From JBEKYD01 sp049509915 (GTDB lineage Bacteria > Acidobacteriota > Terriglobia > Bryobacterales > Bryobacteraceae), in the NCBI GenBank assembly GCA_049509915.1, contig JBEKZL010000052.1, positions 1-42,063 on the forward strand: DNA of 42,063 nt. Direction: 5' to 3'. A model generated the notes under the pieces. That model did no database searches, was not told the origin of the DNA, and worked only from the letters and a program-made list of their open reading frames with translations. The position numbers and the translations under genes are program-made. Of the stretch, positions 14,119 through 22,477 are shown piece after piece; within the stretch, counting starts at the first letter, position 1, and each line of letters begins with the position of its first letter.

Positions 14119-15879
14119 ATGCGCGTTCTTCTTCTGAATATGCCGTTCACGGCGAGGCTGATTCCGAATATCGGCATCAGCATCTTGAAACCGTTGTTGA
14201 ATCGTGAGACCGGCGTCCACTGCGACGTTCGCTACCCGTCTCTCTGGCTGTACCAACGCGAACCCCAAGGGTACGACGCCGTCAGCACTGCCGACTGCCG
14301 TTCTTTGGTGGGCGAGTGGTTATTTAACCCCCTTAGGCCGCCGCTGGAGTCGTTCATTGACAAAGTACGTACGGCCCAATTCGACCTGGCGCTTCGGCTC
14401 GACCCCATCGTCGACAGCTTTCTGGACAACTGTATAGAGCGCCTGGAGCCCGCCCGCTACGATCTCATCGGCTTCAGTGTCATGTTCCAGCAGTTAATGC
14501 CCTCTCTGGCGCTGGCGCGGCGGATCAAGCAAGCTCACCCTCATGTCAGGATAGTGTTCGGCGGAGCCACCATGTCTGGCGTTATGGGAGAGAGACTCCA
14601 TGCCACGTTCCGCGAGGTCGATTACGTCATTACCGGGGACGGCGACGAGGCGTTTCCGGAGTTAGTACGGCGTATGAGAGACGGATCTCCCCCTCGCCTG
14701 ATTCCCGGGCTGCTGGTGCGGGACGATCGGGGAAAGTCGGTGATGGATCTGCCGGCCCGTCCTTTCGAAAACCTGGACTCCTCGCCCTGCCCGGACTACT
14801 CGGATTATATCGGCGACCCCGCCGCCCCGGAAGTCGATGACGTTTATTTTCTGGTGGAAGCGTCGCGCGGATGTTGGTGGGGGCAGAAACACCACTGCAC
14901 CTTCTGCGGGTTGAACGCCAATGGTCTGACGTTTCGACACAAGCGGCCGGAGAGAGTGCTGGATGAATTACATGGCGTAGTGGCCCAATATGGCGCCAAG
15001 TCTATTTGCATGTCGGATACCATCGCCGCGCGCAGCGTCTTTTCCGGCGTGCTGCCCAACCTGAAAACCCAGCCGGTCCCAGCCGGGCTGATATGGCAAA
15101 CCAAGGCGAACCTGAGCCGGCGTCAAATTCAAGACATGGCGGAAGCCGGTGTCAAAACGTTTCAGCCGGGTATCGAGTCGTTGAGCTCCCGCGTGCTGAA
15201 GATTATGAACAAAGGGGTTTCTCTCATCCAGGTAGTGCAGACGCTGAAATGGGCCGCCGAGTTCGGAATCGAGACGAGCTGGAATATCCTTCTTGGTTTT
15301 CCAGGAGAGACCGAACAGGACTACATCGATATGAGCAAGGTGATCCCGCTCATCACTCATCTGAAACCGCCCAAGGTGGCGTCCCAGATCAGGCTGGACC
15401 GATTCAGCCCGAATTTCGAACAGGCCCGCGAACTCGGATTTCGTAACGTCCGCCCCTCGTGGATGTTCCAACACGCCTATCCAAGCGACCTCACCGCCGA
15501 AGAGTTGACCGACCTGGCGTACTGGTTTGACTACGACCTCGAGGATGGACTCGCGCGCGGACCGGAATTGCTGCGGCACATCGTCGAGCCTGGGAAGATC
15601 TGGAGGGATGCACCCGGAGATCTGCGGGCTATACCCGGGACGCTTCCGGAATTGAAGTTAGTGGATACCCGCTGCGGCAAGAGCGCCGTCGAATTCGACC
15701 TGAACGGGATCGAGCGCCAGGTCTATGAGTTCTGCGCCGAGATACGCGTGCTCCAGGAGATCCGCGTGCGCTTTGGCGAGGTGGGAGGGTTCCTTGGCCA
15801 CATGGTGGATTCGGGATTCATGATGCAGGAGGGAGGCCGCTATCTCAGCCTGGCTCTTTCCGGGCCGTGGCAGGCCTGA
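14119..15879 (+). CDS. Cobalamin-binding radical SAM RiPP maturation C-methyltransferase
   Basis: The 586-residue enzyme has an N-terminal cobalamin-binding domain (about 1-200: LLLNMPFTARLIPNIGISIL, LIGFSVMFQQLMPSLALA, RIVFGGATMSG, VITGDGDEAFPEL) followed by a radical SAM barrel. The iron-sulfur cysteines are Cys252, Cys260 and Cys263 in RGCWWGQKHHCTFCGLN, a C-x7-C-x2-C spacing that differs from the standard C-x3-C-x2-C. From family knowledge, CWWG..HHCTFCGLN is the signature of the RiPP maturation radical SAM C-methyltransferase group. Such enzymes use B12 and SAM to methylate unactivated carbons in ribosomal peptides. The ATG at 14119 has the ribosome site AGGAAA. The likely substrate is the 17-residue peptide upstream. 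No protease, transporter or second modification enzyme is adjacent. Confidence 0.85.
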   Translation: MRVLLLNMPFTARLIPNIGISILKPLLNRETGVHCDVRYPSLWLYQREPQGYDAVSTADCRSLVGEWLFNPLRPPLESFIDKVRTAQFDLALRLDPIVDSFLDNCIERLEPARYDLIGFSVMFQQLMPSLALARRIKQAHPHVRIVFGGATMSGVMGERLHATFREVDYVITGDGDEAFPELVRRMRDGSPPRLIPGLLVRDDRGKSVMDLPARPFENLDSSPCPDYSDYIGDPAAPEVDDVYFLVEASRGCWWGQKHHCTFCGLNANGLTFRHKRPERVLDELHGVVAQYGAKSICMSDTIAARSVFSGVLPNLKTQPVPAGLIWQTKANLSRRQIQDMAEAGVKTFQPGIESLSSRVLKIMNKGVSLIQVVQTLKWAAEFGIETSWNILLGFPGETEQDYIDMSKVIPLITHLKPPKVASQIRLDRFSPNFEQARELGFRNVRPSWMFQHAYPSDLTAEELTDLAYWFDYDLEDGLARGPELLRHIVEPGKIWRDAPGDLRAIPGTLPELKLVDTRCGKSAVEFDLNGIERQVYEFCAEIRVLQEIRVRFGEVGGFLGHMVDSGFMMQEGGRYLSLALSGPWQA

Positions 15880-15927
15880 ACTTCCGAACTTTTCAGTTCC
15901 TCCGGCTGCATCTTTTGATAAGGTGTA

Positions 15928-16752
15928 ATGGACATGAGTGAAGACTTGGTCGAAGTGGACTTTCAGCGCTTCTGGCGGCGCCTGCAGCAATTGGGGCTGA
16001 ATGCCTACGAATCGCGGTCCTACCTGGTGCTGCTTGGGCACTCGAAGTTCAAGGCGCTGGAACTGGCGGCTCGCTCGCACGTACCGCGGCAAAAGATCTA
16101 CGAAGTTCTCGATAGCCTGGTCGAAAAGGGATTCGCCCAAGTGGTGCAGGAAAAAACCAAGCTGTTCTCGGCTGTCGAACCGGCCTTGGCGATCCCCGCC
16201 TTTCTGTCGCGCCGACGGCAAGTCCTGGAGCAGGAACTGATGGACAGCAGCCGCTCCGGCACGGCGCTGACCGACGATCTGAAGGCTCTCTACTCCGAAG
16301 GCCAGGGCGGCCGCGGCACCCTGGATTTCCTCCGCATCGTTACCGAGCCCGCTCAGACCGGCGCCGAATACCGCCGCATGCTCCAGGAGGTGAAGTACGA
16401 ATACCTCGAATTCTCCCGTCCGCCGTACGCCGTCGATCCGCTCGACGAAAAACTGGTCAAGCAGGCTGCCTCCGGCGGCGTGGCCTGCCGCCTGCTGCTC
16501 GAAGCCGCGACCCTCGATCAGGACCATCGCCAGCGCCTCAGCGAATACGTGATGGCGGGCGTAGAAGTCCGCCTCGCCGATTCCCTTCCCATGAAGCTGG
16601 CCCTCTTCGATACCCACAACGGCATGATCGCCCTGCTCGATCCGGTAATCTCCAGGCCCTCCTGGACCGCCGTGGTCTTCCAGCACGATGGTATGGGCGA
16701 GGCCATGAGAGGTCTCTTCGAAGATCATTGGCGCCGCGGAAGAAATTTGTAG
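15928..16752 (+). CDS. TrmB-family transcriptional regulator
   Basis: This 274-residue protein starts with a TrmB-type winged helix (about residues 15-75: LQQLGLNAYESRSYLVLLG, ALELAARSHVPRQKIYEVLDSLVEKGFAQ) and continues with a C-terminal effector domain of about 180 residues, distantly like the phospholipase-D-type or sugar-binding domain of TrmB proteins (VDPLDEKLVKQAASGGVACRLLL, EYVMAGVEVRLADSLPMKLALFD). TrmB regulators sense small molecules, often sugars. It follows the radical SAM gene by 48 bp on the same strand and probably shares its transcript, so it may control the peptide locus or respond to its product. The start is ATG at 15928 with AAGG upstream; a second ATG is two codons on. 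Confidence 0.75.
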   Translation: MDMSEDLVEVDFQRFWRRLQQLGLNAYESRSYLVLLGHSKFKALELAARSHVPRQKIYEVLDSLVEKGFAQVVQEKTKLFSAVEPALAIPAFLSRRRQVLEQELMDSSRSGTALTDDLKALYSEGQGGRGTLDFLRIVTEPAQTGAEYRRMLQEVKYEYLEFSRPPYAVDPLDEKLVKQAASGGVACRLLLEAATLDQDHRQRLSEYVMAGVEVRLADSLPMKLALFDTHNGMIALLDPVISRPSWTAVVFQHDGMGEAMRGLFEDHWRRGRNL

Positions 16753-16758
16753 TTCGTC

Positions 16759-17247
16759 TTACTTTTCCGCGAATTCCACTACGGCGCCGTCTATTTCGTC
16801 GATGCGGATCGCAAACCGCTTCCGATTCTGAAGTTGCGCTTCCGGTACTTCAAAACGCGCCGCTACCATGCGGTCGGCGGTCGAGTGCGGCGCCACAAAA
16901 TCGCGCGCCTTGAACGATTCGTTGTACTTTTCCCCCAGCAGCGGCACGTTGGCGAAAAGTTGGCGGGCATCCGGTTCCGGCGCCGTCTGGCCCTCCGTTC
17001 CATTGCCGTTCTTGTCTTCCAAAGTTACCGTCACCGCCTGCGCCATGAACTTGAAATCCGCCGGATTCTCGATGCGGTAATCGATCACCACCACCGAGGA
17101 GTGCTCATCCAGCGGGGCCGTCCGCACTTTCAGAAACTTGCCGTGCAGGTCGATATGCGACCCCCGCTGCATATAGAAGATTCCCGCGATCAGCACGGCG
17201 ATCACCGCCAGGCCAATAGCAAGAGAAATGATCAGAGTACGCGACAT
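16759..17247 (-). CDS. Membrane-anchored protein of unknown function
   Basis: The 162-residue protein has one N-terminal membrane helix (LIISLAIGLAVIAVLIAGIFYM, residues 4-25) and a soluble beta-rich domain outside: HGKFLKVRTAPLDEHSSVVVIDYRIENPADFKFMA and later RMVAARFEVPEAQL. The phrase 'D-Y-R-I-E-N-P-A-D' followed by 'V-T-V-T-L-E-D' resembles immunoglobulin-like domains of LEA14/WHy or FxLYD type that occur in bacterial envelope proteins; this is a weak resemblance. It converges with the TrmB gene, 6 bp between stops, and is not part of that operon. Confidence 0.7.
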   Translation of the reverse strand: MSRTLIISLAIGLAVIAVLIAGIFYMQRGSHIDLHGKFLKVRTAPLDEHSSVVVIDYRIENPADFKFMAQAVTVTLEDKNGNGTEGQTAPEPDARQLFANVPLLGEKYNESFKARDFVAPHSTADRMVAARFEVPEAQLQNRKRFAIRIDEIDGAVVEFAEK

Positions 17248-17290
17248 GTCCCGTAGATTAGCAGGTAGTGAGGCAGGTGGCCCAAGGCCG

Positions 17291-18211
17291 CTAGAGCTGA
17301 TTCACGACGTGCAATATCTCGTCCATCGAGATGTGCGCCGCGGCGATTAGGGTACCGTCGAAAATGTGCGTCTCGAGGCCGATCTTGTGCTTGTATCCAT
17401 CCCGCTCCAGCGCTTCGAAAATGGCCTTCCAGTCCTCTTTCTCACGGCTCGACGGCATCACTCCCTTAGCCTTGATCTGGATGTTCAGCAGGCGATGTTT
17501 GGGCACGGCGTCATACCCATCTGGAAACGCCGCTTCGCGCCCGTAAGCGTTGTGCGGGTCCCAGTTGCAGCCGACCCATTTTGAGGGAATCAGCTTCAGC
17601 ACCGCCGCCAGTTCCGCCGCCGTCCCCACGTTCTGCGACATTTCGTTTTCAATCAGCAAGTACACCTTTTCGCGCTCGGCCGTGAGCACCATTTCGCCGA
17701 TTTGGTCGGCGATCCGCTGGAACTGGCTGGCCGGGTCCGCCACGCGGCTGCCGGTAAACACGCGCACTTTGTCGCAGCCCATGATCTGCGCGCAGCGGAT
17801 GGCCTTGCCGAGATCGTCCATGCGGCCGTCCCATCGGGCCTTTTCCGCCGCCAGCCGCTTTTCGCGCGCCGCCGGCTCCTCCGGCGCTTTCCGCACCGGT
17901 TCCATCCCCGGCCAGGCGAACTTCATGAGGCTGGTATTTACGAAGCTGACCTTGAGCCCTTCGGTGGTGAAACGCACCGCGTCCACTTTGATCTCGGGCT
18001 CCGTGAGCGAGAAGTATTCTTTCTTCGATCCGGCCGGGTTGCGGATCTCCACGAATTTCAGCCCGTAATGATGGGCGAAGGCGATCGATTCGTCGGTCGT
18101 GAGCCCGATCTCGTCGGTGATGGCGCTGATCGAAAACTTGTCGATGTGGCTGCGCGCCCACGCCCGCGTCGCGCACAGGGCGCCGGCCGCAATCAGTTCC
18201 CTCCGGGTCAT
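17291..18211 (-). CDS. Exported sugar phosphate isomerase/epimerase-like TIM-barrel protein
   Basis: The 306-residue protein begins MTRRELIAAGALCATRAWARS, a twin-arginine-type signal (the twin R at 3-4). The remainder is an AP-endonuclease-2-like TIM barrel of the xylose isomerase/epimerase superfamily: FSISAITDEIGLTTDESIAFAHHYGLKFVEIRN, KVRVFTGSR, VYLLIENEMSQNVG, VGCNWDPHNAYGRE and IGLETHIFDG. The acidic and histidine residues in the LLIEN, NWDPHN and ETHIF strands are the usual metal ligands. It is likely a periplasmic enzyme acting on a sugar or inositol derivative; the substrate cannot be named. Its start codon lies only 3 bp from the start of the divergent macrodomain gene. Confidence 0.8.
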   Translation of the reverse strand: MTRRELIAAGALCATRAWARSHIDKFSISAITDEIGLTTDESIAFAHHYGLKFVEIRNPAGSKKEYFSLTEPEIKVDAVRFTTEGLKVSFVNTSLMKFAWPGMEPVRKAPEEPAAREKRLAAEKARWDGRMDDLGKAIRCAQIMGCDKVRVFTGSRVADPASQFQRIADQIGEMVLTAEREKVYLLIENEMSQNVGTAAELAAVLKLIPSKWVGCNWDPHNAYGREAAFPDGYDAVPKHRLLNIQIKAKGVMPSSREKEDWKAIFEALERDGYKHKIGLETHIFDGTLIAAAHISMDEILHVVNQL

Positions 18212-18214
18212 GGA

Positions 18215-18805
18215 ATGATTGTATTAGATATGAAGTGGACTTGCGGAACCGGGCGGGCGATGGAAGCGGTGGAAGGCGATATTACGCGCATTGCGGTGGA
18301 CGGGATTGTCAATGCGGCCAATTCGGCTCTGGCCGGCGGCGGCGGCGTGGATGGCGCCATCCATCGCGCCGGCGGCGCGGCAATCATGCGCGAACTGGAT
18401 GAGATCCGCCGCATCACCGGAGGCTGCCCCACCGGCTCGGCCGTAGCGACCGGCGCGGGCCGTCTCCCGGCGCGTTTCGTCTTCCATGCCGTCGGCCCGA
18501 TCTACCGCGGCGGCCAACGCGGCGAGCCGGACCTGCTGGCTTCCTGCTACCGCACCTGCGTGAAGCTGGCCGACGAGCGCGCCCTATCGAGCATCAGCTT
18601 CCCCGCCATCAGCACAGGCGTGTACGGCTATCCTATCCAACCCGCCGCCGAAATCGCCGTGCGGGAAGTGAAGGCGCACCTGGAAAATCCCGACGCTAGC
18701 CTGCAACGTGTAGTCTTCGTCCTCTTCAGCCGTGCAGACTACCAGGTGTATGCGCGGCTTCTGGAGCGGCTGCCGTCAGTCCATGCGGCGCGATCGGGCG
18801 GATGA
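18215..18805 (+). CDS. Macrodomain protein (O-acetyl-ADP-ribose deacetylase-like)
   Basis: From ATG 18215 (alternative ATG 18230) the product of 196 residues carries a complete macro domain: EAVEGDITRIAVDGIVNAAN, then the ADP-ribose loop ALAGGGGVDGAIHRAGG, then the second loop ISFPAISTGVYGYP. These match the MacroD/YmdB class: the N-A-A-N, G-G-G-V-D-G-A-I-H-R and S-T-G-x-x-G-Y-P motifs are all present. Proteins of this class hydrolyse O-acetyl-ADP-ribose or remove mono-ADP-ribose from proteins. It is divergent from the TIM-barrel gene with overlapping regulatory space. The C-terminal tail (SVHAARSGG) runs straight into a RelE/ParE-like relic and may not be original. Confidence 0.9.
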   Translation: MIVLDMKWTCGTGRAMEAVEGDITRIAVDGIVNAANSALAGGGGVDGAIHRAGGAAIMRELDEIRRITGGCPTGSAVATGAGRLPARFVFHAVGPIYRGGQRGEPDLLASCYRTCVKLADERALSSISFPAISTGVYGYPIQPAAEIAVREVKAHLENPDASLQRVVFVLFSRADYQVYARLLERLPSVHAARSGG

Positions 18806-18940
18806 GAGGTTCTCATTGCTGAAGGCCAACCAGCAGCACCCTTCCCTGCAATTCAAGAAGCCGGGGGAGCGCCACGGTCAGGAAGTCTGGTCGGCCCGCG
18901 TGACCTAAACTACCGCGCCCTTGCGATCAAACGGACGGAC
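18801..18940 (+). pseudogene. RelE/ParE-family toxin relic, frameshifted
   Basis: In one frame the stretch reads DERFSLLKANQQHPSLQFKK, then PGERHGQEVWSARVT and stops; after a one-base shift at about 18903-18905 the next frame continues LNYRALAIKR. The pieces together match the middle and C-terminal strands of short RelE/ParE-type toxins (H-P-S-L-x-F-K-K, W-S-A-R-V, Y-R-A-L). The first part of the toxin is missing, cut at the end of the macrodomain gene, and no antitoxin is present. A small hairpin (GCCCG 18946-18950 with CGGGC 18958-18962) follows and could end transcription from the macrodomain gene. Confidence 0.6.
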
Positions 18941-19019
18941 GGAAGGCCCGTAAATAACGGGCTTGGCCTTCGGCCGCTGTCCCGGCGGCCAGCAGGATCA
19001 GCGCCAGCAGGAATCGCAT
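18927..19019 (-). CDS. Possible 30-residue signal-peptide-like ORF
   Basis: A minus-strand ORF reads MRFLLALILLAAGTAAEGQA followed by ten further residues and a stop. The first 16 residues look exactly like a Sec signal peptide with an A-x-A cleavage site, but nothing follows it. It overlaps the toxin relic on the other strand. The simplest reading is the stranded 5' end of a lost exported-protein gene; a real short secreted peptide is less likely. I see no ribosome site. Confidence 0.25.
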   Translation of the reverse strand: MRFLLALILLAAGTAAEGQARYLRAFRPSV

Positions 19020-19076
19020 GGACCTTCTATTCACGGTACCAGCTCTCGATTACACTGTTAAAGGGGTACCGAGGCT

Positions 19077-21188
19077 ATGGCAACCACCAGTTCCACTTCT
19101 GCGCCCGCCGATGGTACATCTTCCGAGCGCTATGCCGGGCTCGACGCCGACAAATTGATTCGCGCTTACCGCCTGATGCAGATGGCCCGTCGCCTGGACG
19201 ATCGCGAAATCGTTCTCAAGCGCCAGAACCGGATTTTCTTTCAGATCTCCGGCGCCGGCCACGAAGCCGTCCAGGTCGCGGCCGGCATGGCGCTCATCCC
19301 CGGCCACGACTGGCTCTATCCTTATTATCGCGACCGCGCCCTATGCCTGACGCTGGGCGTCACGGCTTACGAAATGCTGCAGCAGGCGCTGGGCGCGGCG
19401 GCCGATCCCGCATCCGGCGGGCGGCAGATGCCTTCACACTGGAGCCATCCGCGCTGGAACATCGTCAGCGCCTCTTCTCCCACCGGCACCCAATTCCTGC
19501 AGGCCGCCGGCGCCGCCGAAGCCGGGCGTTTGCTCGACCCCAAATCCGATTCGCTTACCGTGGTGACTTCCGGCGACGGCGCCACCAGCGAAGGCGAGTT
19601 CTGGGAATCGCTCAACATTGCCTGCCTGGGCCGGCTGCCGCTGCTCTACCTGATCGAAGATAACGGCTACGCCATCTCCGTGCCGGTGGAATTTCAGACC
19701 GCCGGCGGCAACGTCGCCAAGCTGGTGGCGGCGTTTCCATCGCTGCATATCTCCGAGGTCGACGGAACCGATTTCCTGGCGTCCTACCGCGCCATGCAGG
19801 ACGCGGCCGAATATTGCCGCGCGGGCCATGGACCGGCGCTGGTGCATGCCCGCGTGACGCGTCCCTATTCGCACTCGCTTTCCGACGACGAGCGTCTATA
19901 TAAGACCGAAGCCGAGCGGCAAGCCGAAGCCGCTCGCGATCCCGTGATTCGTTTCCCTCAATTTCTGGTGGCCGAAGGAATTCTCGACCGGCACGCCCTG
20001 CAGCGTGTCACTCACGAAGTGGAAACGGAACTGCAAGACGCCGCCCATCGCGCCGGGCTGGACGACCCGCCCGCTGCCGACACCGCCATGCGGCACCTCT
20101 ATTCGGAAAGCGTCGATCCCTGTTCCGACGATTTCGCCTCCCCGCCGGCCTATCATGGCAAGCCCATGACCATGGTCGATCTGATCAACGCCACTCTCCA
20201 CGAAGAGATGCGCCGCAATCCCGACATGGTGGTGTTCGGCGAGGATGTGGCGGATGCCAGCCGGGAAGCCAACCTGGCCGACGTCAAAGGCAAGGGCGGC
20301 GTGTTCAAGGCGACCCAGGGGCTGCAGCGGGAATTCGGTTCGGCGCGCGTCTTCAACAGCCCCATCGCCGAGGCCGCTATCGTGGGCCGCGCCATCGGCA
20401 TGGCCACGCGCGGGTTGAAGCCGGTGGCCGAAATTCAGTTTTTCGATTACATCTGGCCCGCCATGATGCAGCTTCGCGACGAGCTGGCTACGCTGCGCTG
20501 GCGCTCGGCCGGAGGGTGGAAATGCCCAGCCGTGATTCGCGCGCCCATCGGCGGGTATCTGAACGGCGGCGCGATTTATCACAGCCAGTCGGGCGAAGTC
20601 GCGTTCACGCATATTCCCGGCCTGCGGGTGGTGATGCCGTCGAACGCCCTCGATGCCTGCGGCTTGTTGCGCACCGCCTTGCGCTGCGACGATCCGGTGC
20701 TGTTTCTGGAGCACAAGCGCCTCTATCGTGAGCCCTACAACCGCTCGCCCCATCCCGGCCGCGATTTTCTGATCCCGCTCGGGCGTGCGCGCGTGGTGAA
20801 ACCCGGCGCCAGCGCCACGCTCGTAACTTACGGCGCCCTGGTGCAGAAAGCGCTGGCGGCGGCGACACAGATAGAACGTCGCAATTCGGCCTGCAGCATC
20901 GAGATCCTGGACCTGCGCACCCTGGCTCCCTACGACTGGCCGGCGATCCGCCAGTCGGTGATGAAGACCAGCCGCGTGCTGATCGCTCACGAAGACGTTC
21001 TCTCGTTCGGATACGGCGCCGAGATCGCCGCCCGCATCGCCGACGAACTGTTCGACCACCTGGACGCTCCTGTGCGCCGCGTGGGTGCGCTCGATACCTG
21101 GGTCGGCTACCATCCGCAACTGGAAGCCGCGATACTTCCGCAGACGGAAACGGTCCTGGCGGAGCTCGAACGACTGCTGGCGTATTGA
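19077..21188 (+). CDS. 2-oxoacid (branched-chain type) dehydrogenase E1, alpha-beta fusion
   Basis: One 703-residue chain holds both E1 subunits. Residues 1 to about 350 are E1-alpha: AYRLMQMARRLDDRE, the thiamine diphosphate motif SGDGATSEGEFWESLNIA (about 164-181), then LIEDNGYAISVPVE and the phosphorylation-loop-like RPYSHSLSDDE. Residues from about 360 are E1-beta: MTMVDLINATLHEEMRRNPDMVVFGEDVA, then FNSPIAEAAIVGRAIGMA, GYLNGGAIYHSQS and the C-terminal transketolase domain (VTYGALVQKAL, LDLRTLAPYDW). It decarboxylates branched-chain or related 2-oxoacids and passes the acyl group to a lipoyl E2; no E2 or E3 gene lies nearby. Fused E1 chains of this type occur in Acidobacteria and Bacteroidetes. 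The ATG at 19077 has a purine-rich GGGG/GAGG site upstream. Confidence 0.9.
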   Translation: MATTSSTSAPADGTSSERYAGLDADKLIRAYRLMQMARRLDDREIVLKRQNRIFFQISGAGHEAVQVAAGMALIPGHDWLYPYYRDRALCLTLGVTAYEMLQQALGAAADPASGGRQMPSHWSHPRWNIVSASSPTGTQFLQAAGAAEAGRLLDPKSDSLTVVTSGDGATSEGEFWESLNIACLGRLPLLYLIEDNGYAISVPVEFQTAGGNVAKLVAAFPSLHISEVDGTDFLASYRAMQDAAEYCRAGHGPALVHARVTRPYSHSLSDDERLYKTEAERQAEAARDPVIRFPQFLVAEGILDRHALQRVTHEVETELQDAAHRAGLDDPPAADTAMRHLYSESVDPCSDDFASPPAYHGKPMTMVDLINATLHEEMRRNPDMVVFGEDVADASREANLADVKGKGGVFKATQGLQREFGSARVFNSPIAEAAIVGRAIGMATRGLKPVAEIQFFDYIWPAMMQLRDELATLRWRSAGGWKCPAVIRAPIGGYLNGGAIYHSQSGEVAFTHIPGLRVVMPSNALDACGLLRTALRCDDPVLFLEHKRLYREPYNRSPHPGRDFLIPLGRARVVKPGASATLVTYGALVQKALAAATQIERRNSACSIEILDLRTLAPYDWPAIRQSVMKTSRVLIAHEDVLSFGYGAEIAARIADELFDHLDAPVRRVGALDTWVGYHPQLEAAILPQTETVLAELERLLAY

Positions 21189-21247
21189 ATATCGGTAGCA
21201 GGCGTTCGGATGCCCTCTCACCCCCGCAATCCACGTATAATCTCGGT

Positions 21248-22447
21248 ATGCCCGAACACACCATGTCGCGGCGCGCGCTGATCGGCGCGGCCACCACCGC
21301 CTTATCTTACTCACGCATCTACGGCGCCAACCAGCGCCTCGGTCTGGGGCTTATCGGCTGCGGGGAGCGTGGCCGCTACGACATGTCCAATTTCGTCAAA
21401 ACCGGCGACGCGGACGTGGTCGCTGTCTGCGATATCTGGCCCAAACAGTTCGAGGCCGCCGCCAAAGATGCGCCATCGGCCAGGCGCTTCGGCCACCACC
21501 CCGATTTGCTGGCGATGAAGGAAGTGGACATCGCGCTGATCGCCACGCCCGATCACTGGCACGTGCCCATCGCCATCGACGCGCTCAACGCCGGCAAGGA
21601 CGTGTACGTGGAGAAACCGCTCACGCTCACGCCCGAAGAGGGTCCGGCGGTGGTGAAGGCGGCGCGCATCAATGGCCGCATCTGCCAGGTGGGGATGCAA
21701 CAGCGCTCGGGCCAACACTACCTTCGGGCCAAAGCGGAGTATTTCGATAGCGGCAAAATCGGCAAGCTCACCCTGGCGCGAACCTGGTGGCACGGCAATG
21801 GCTACCACTTGCGCAAAGCGCCCGATTATCTGCGCGAGAAGCCGCAGGACCTCGATTGGGCGCGGTACCTTGGCCGGCTGAAGTGGCGCGATTGGGACCC
21901 GCAGCAGTATTGGAACTGGCGCGCCTACCTCGATTTCGGCGGCGGCCAGGTGACCGATCTGTTCACCCATTGGATCGACGTGGTGCACATGTTCACCGGG
22001 CAGGAGATCCCATTCGCGGCGGTGGCGCTGGGCGGCGTGTACAACTATAAGGACGGCCGCACCGCGCCCGATACGATCAACGTGCTGCTGCAATACCCTG
22101 CCGAATTCACGGCCACTTTCGAGGCCACGCTGGCGCCCGGGATCAAGGGCGCGGCGGTCGAGTTCGCCGGCACCGAAGGGCGCCTGCTGATCGACCGGCA
22201 ACACTACGAATTCCACCCGGCCAAGAAAGGCGCCGAGCCGACGATCGTCAAGGGCCGGGGCGAATCCAGCCTAGATACCGACCACGTCGCCAACTTCCTC
22301 GAGTGCGTGCGCTCCCGCAAATTGCCAAACGGGGACGTGCTCATCGGCCATCGCTCGGCCCAGGCATCGCACTTGGGGAACATCGCCTACGTGCAGAAAC
22401 GGCGCCTGGATTTCGACCCGCAACGGGAAGAGATCCTGCCGTTCTAA
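21248..22447 (+). CDS. Tat-exported Gfo/Idh/MocA-family oxidoreductase
   Basis: From the ATG at 21248 the 399-residue protein carries a twin-arginine signal (SRRALIGAATTALSYS), then a Rossmann NAD(P)-binding domain (LGLGLIGCGERGRYDM, VVAVCDIWP, DIALIATPDHWHVPIAIDAL) with the family's EKPL motif (VEKPLTLTPEEG), then the beta-sheet C-terminal domain (GGGQVTDLFTHWIDVVHMF). The H of THWIDVVH is the usual catalytic histidine region. Such periplasmic oxidoreductases act on sugars or inositols with a tightly bound cofactor. The same frame is open 63 bases further upstream but those codons precede the signal and overlap the previous gene. The substrate is unknown. Confidence 0.88.
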   Translation: MPEHTMSRRALIGAATTALSYSRIYGANQRLGLGLIGCGERGRYDMSNFVKTGDADVVAVCDIWPKQFEAAAKDAPSARRFGHHPDLLAMKEVDIALIATPDHWHVPIAIDALNAGKDVYVEKPLTLTPEEGPAVVKAARINGRICQVGMQQRSGQHYLRAKAEYFDSGKIGKLTLARTWWHGNGYHLRKAPDYLREKPQDLDWARYLGRLKWRDWDPQQYWNWRAYLDFGGGQVTDLFTHWIDVVHMFTGQEIPFAAVALGGVYNYKDGRTAPDTINVLLQYPAEFTATFEATLAPGIKGAAVEFAGTEGRLLIDRQHYEFHPAKKGAEPTIVKGRGESSLDTDHVANFLECVRSRKLPNGDVLIGHRSAQASHLGNIAYVQKRRLDFDPQREEILPF

Positions 22448-22477
22448 CGGTGGCGGTCCCGGACTGGGCGGTTTCTC

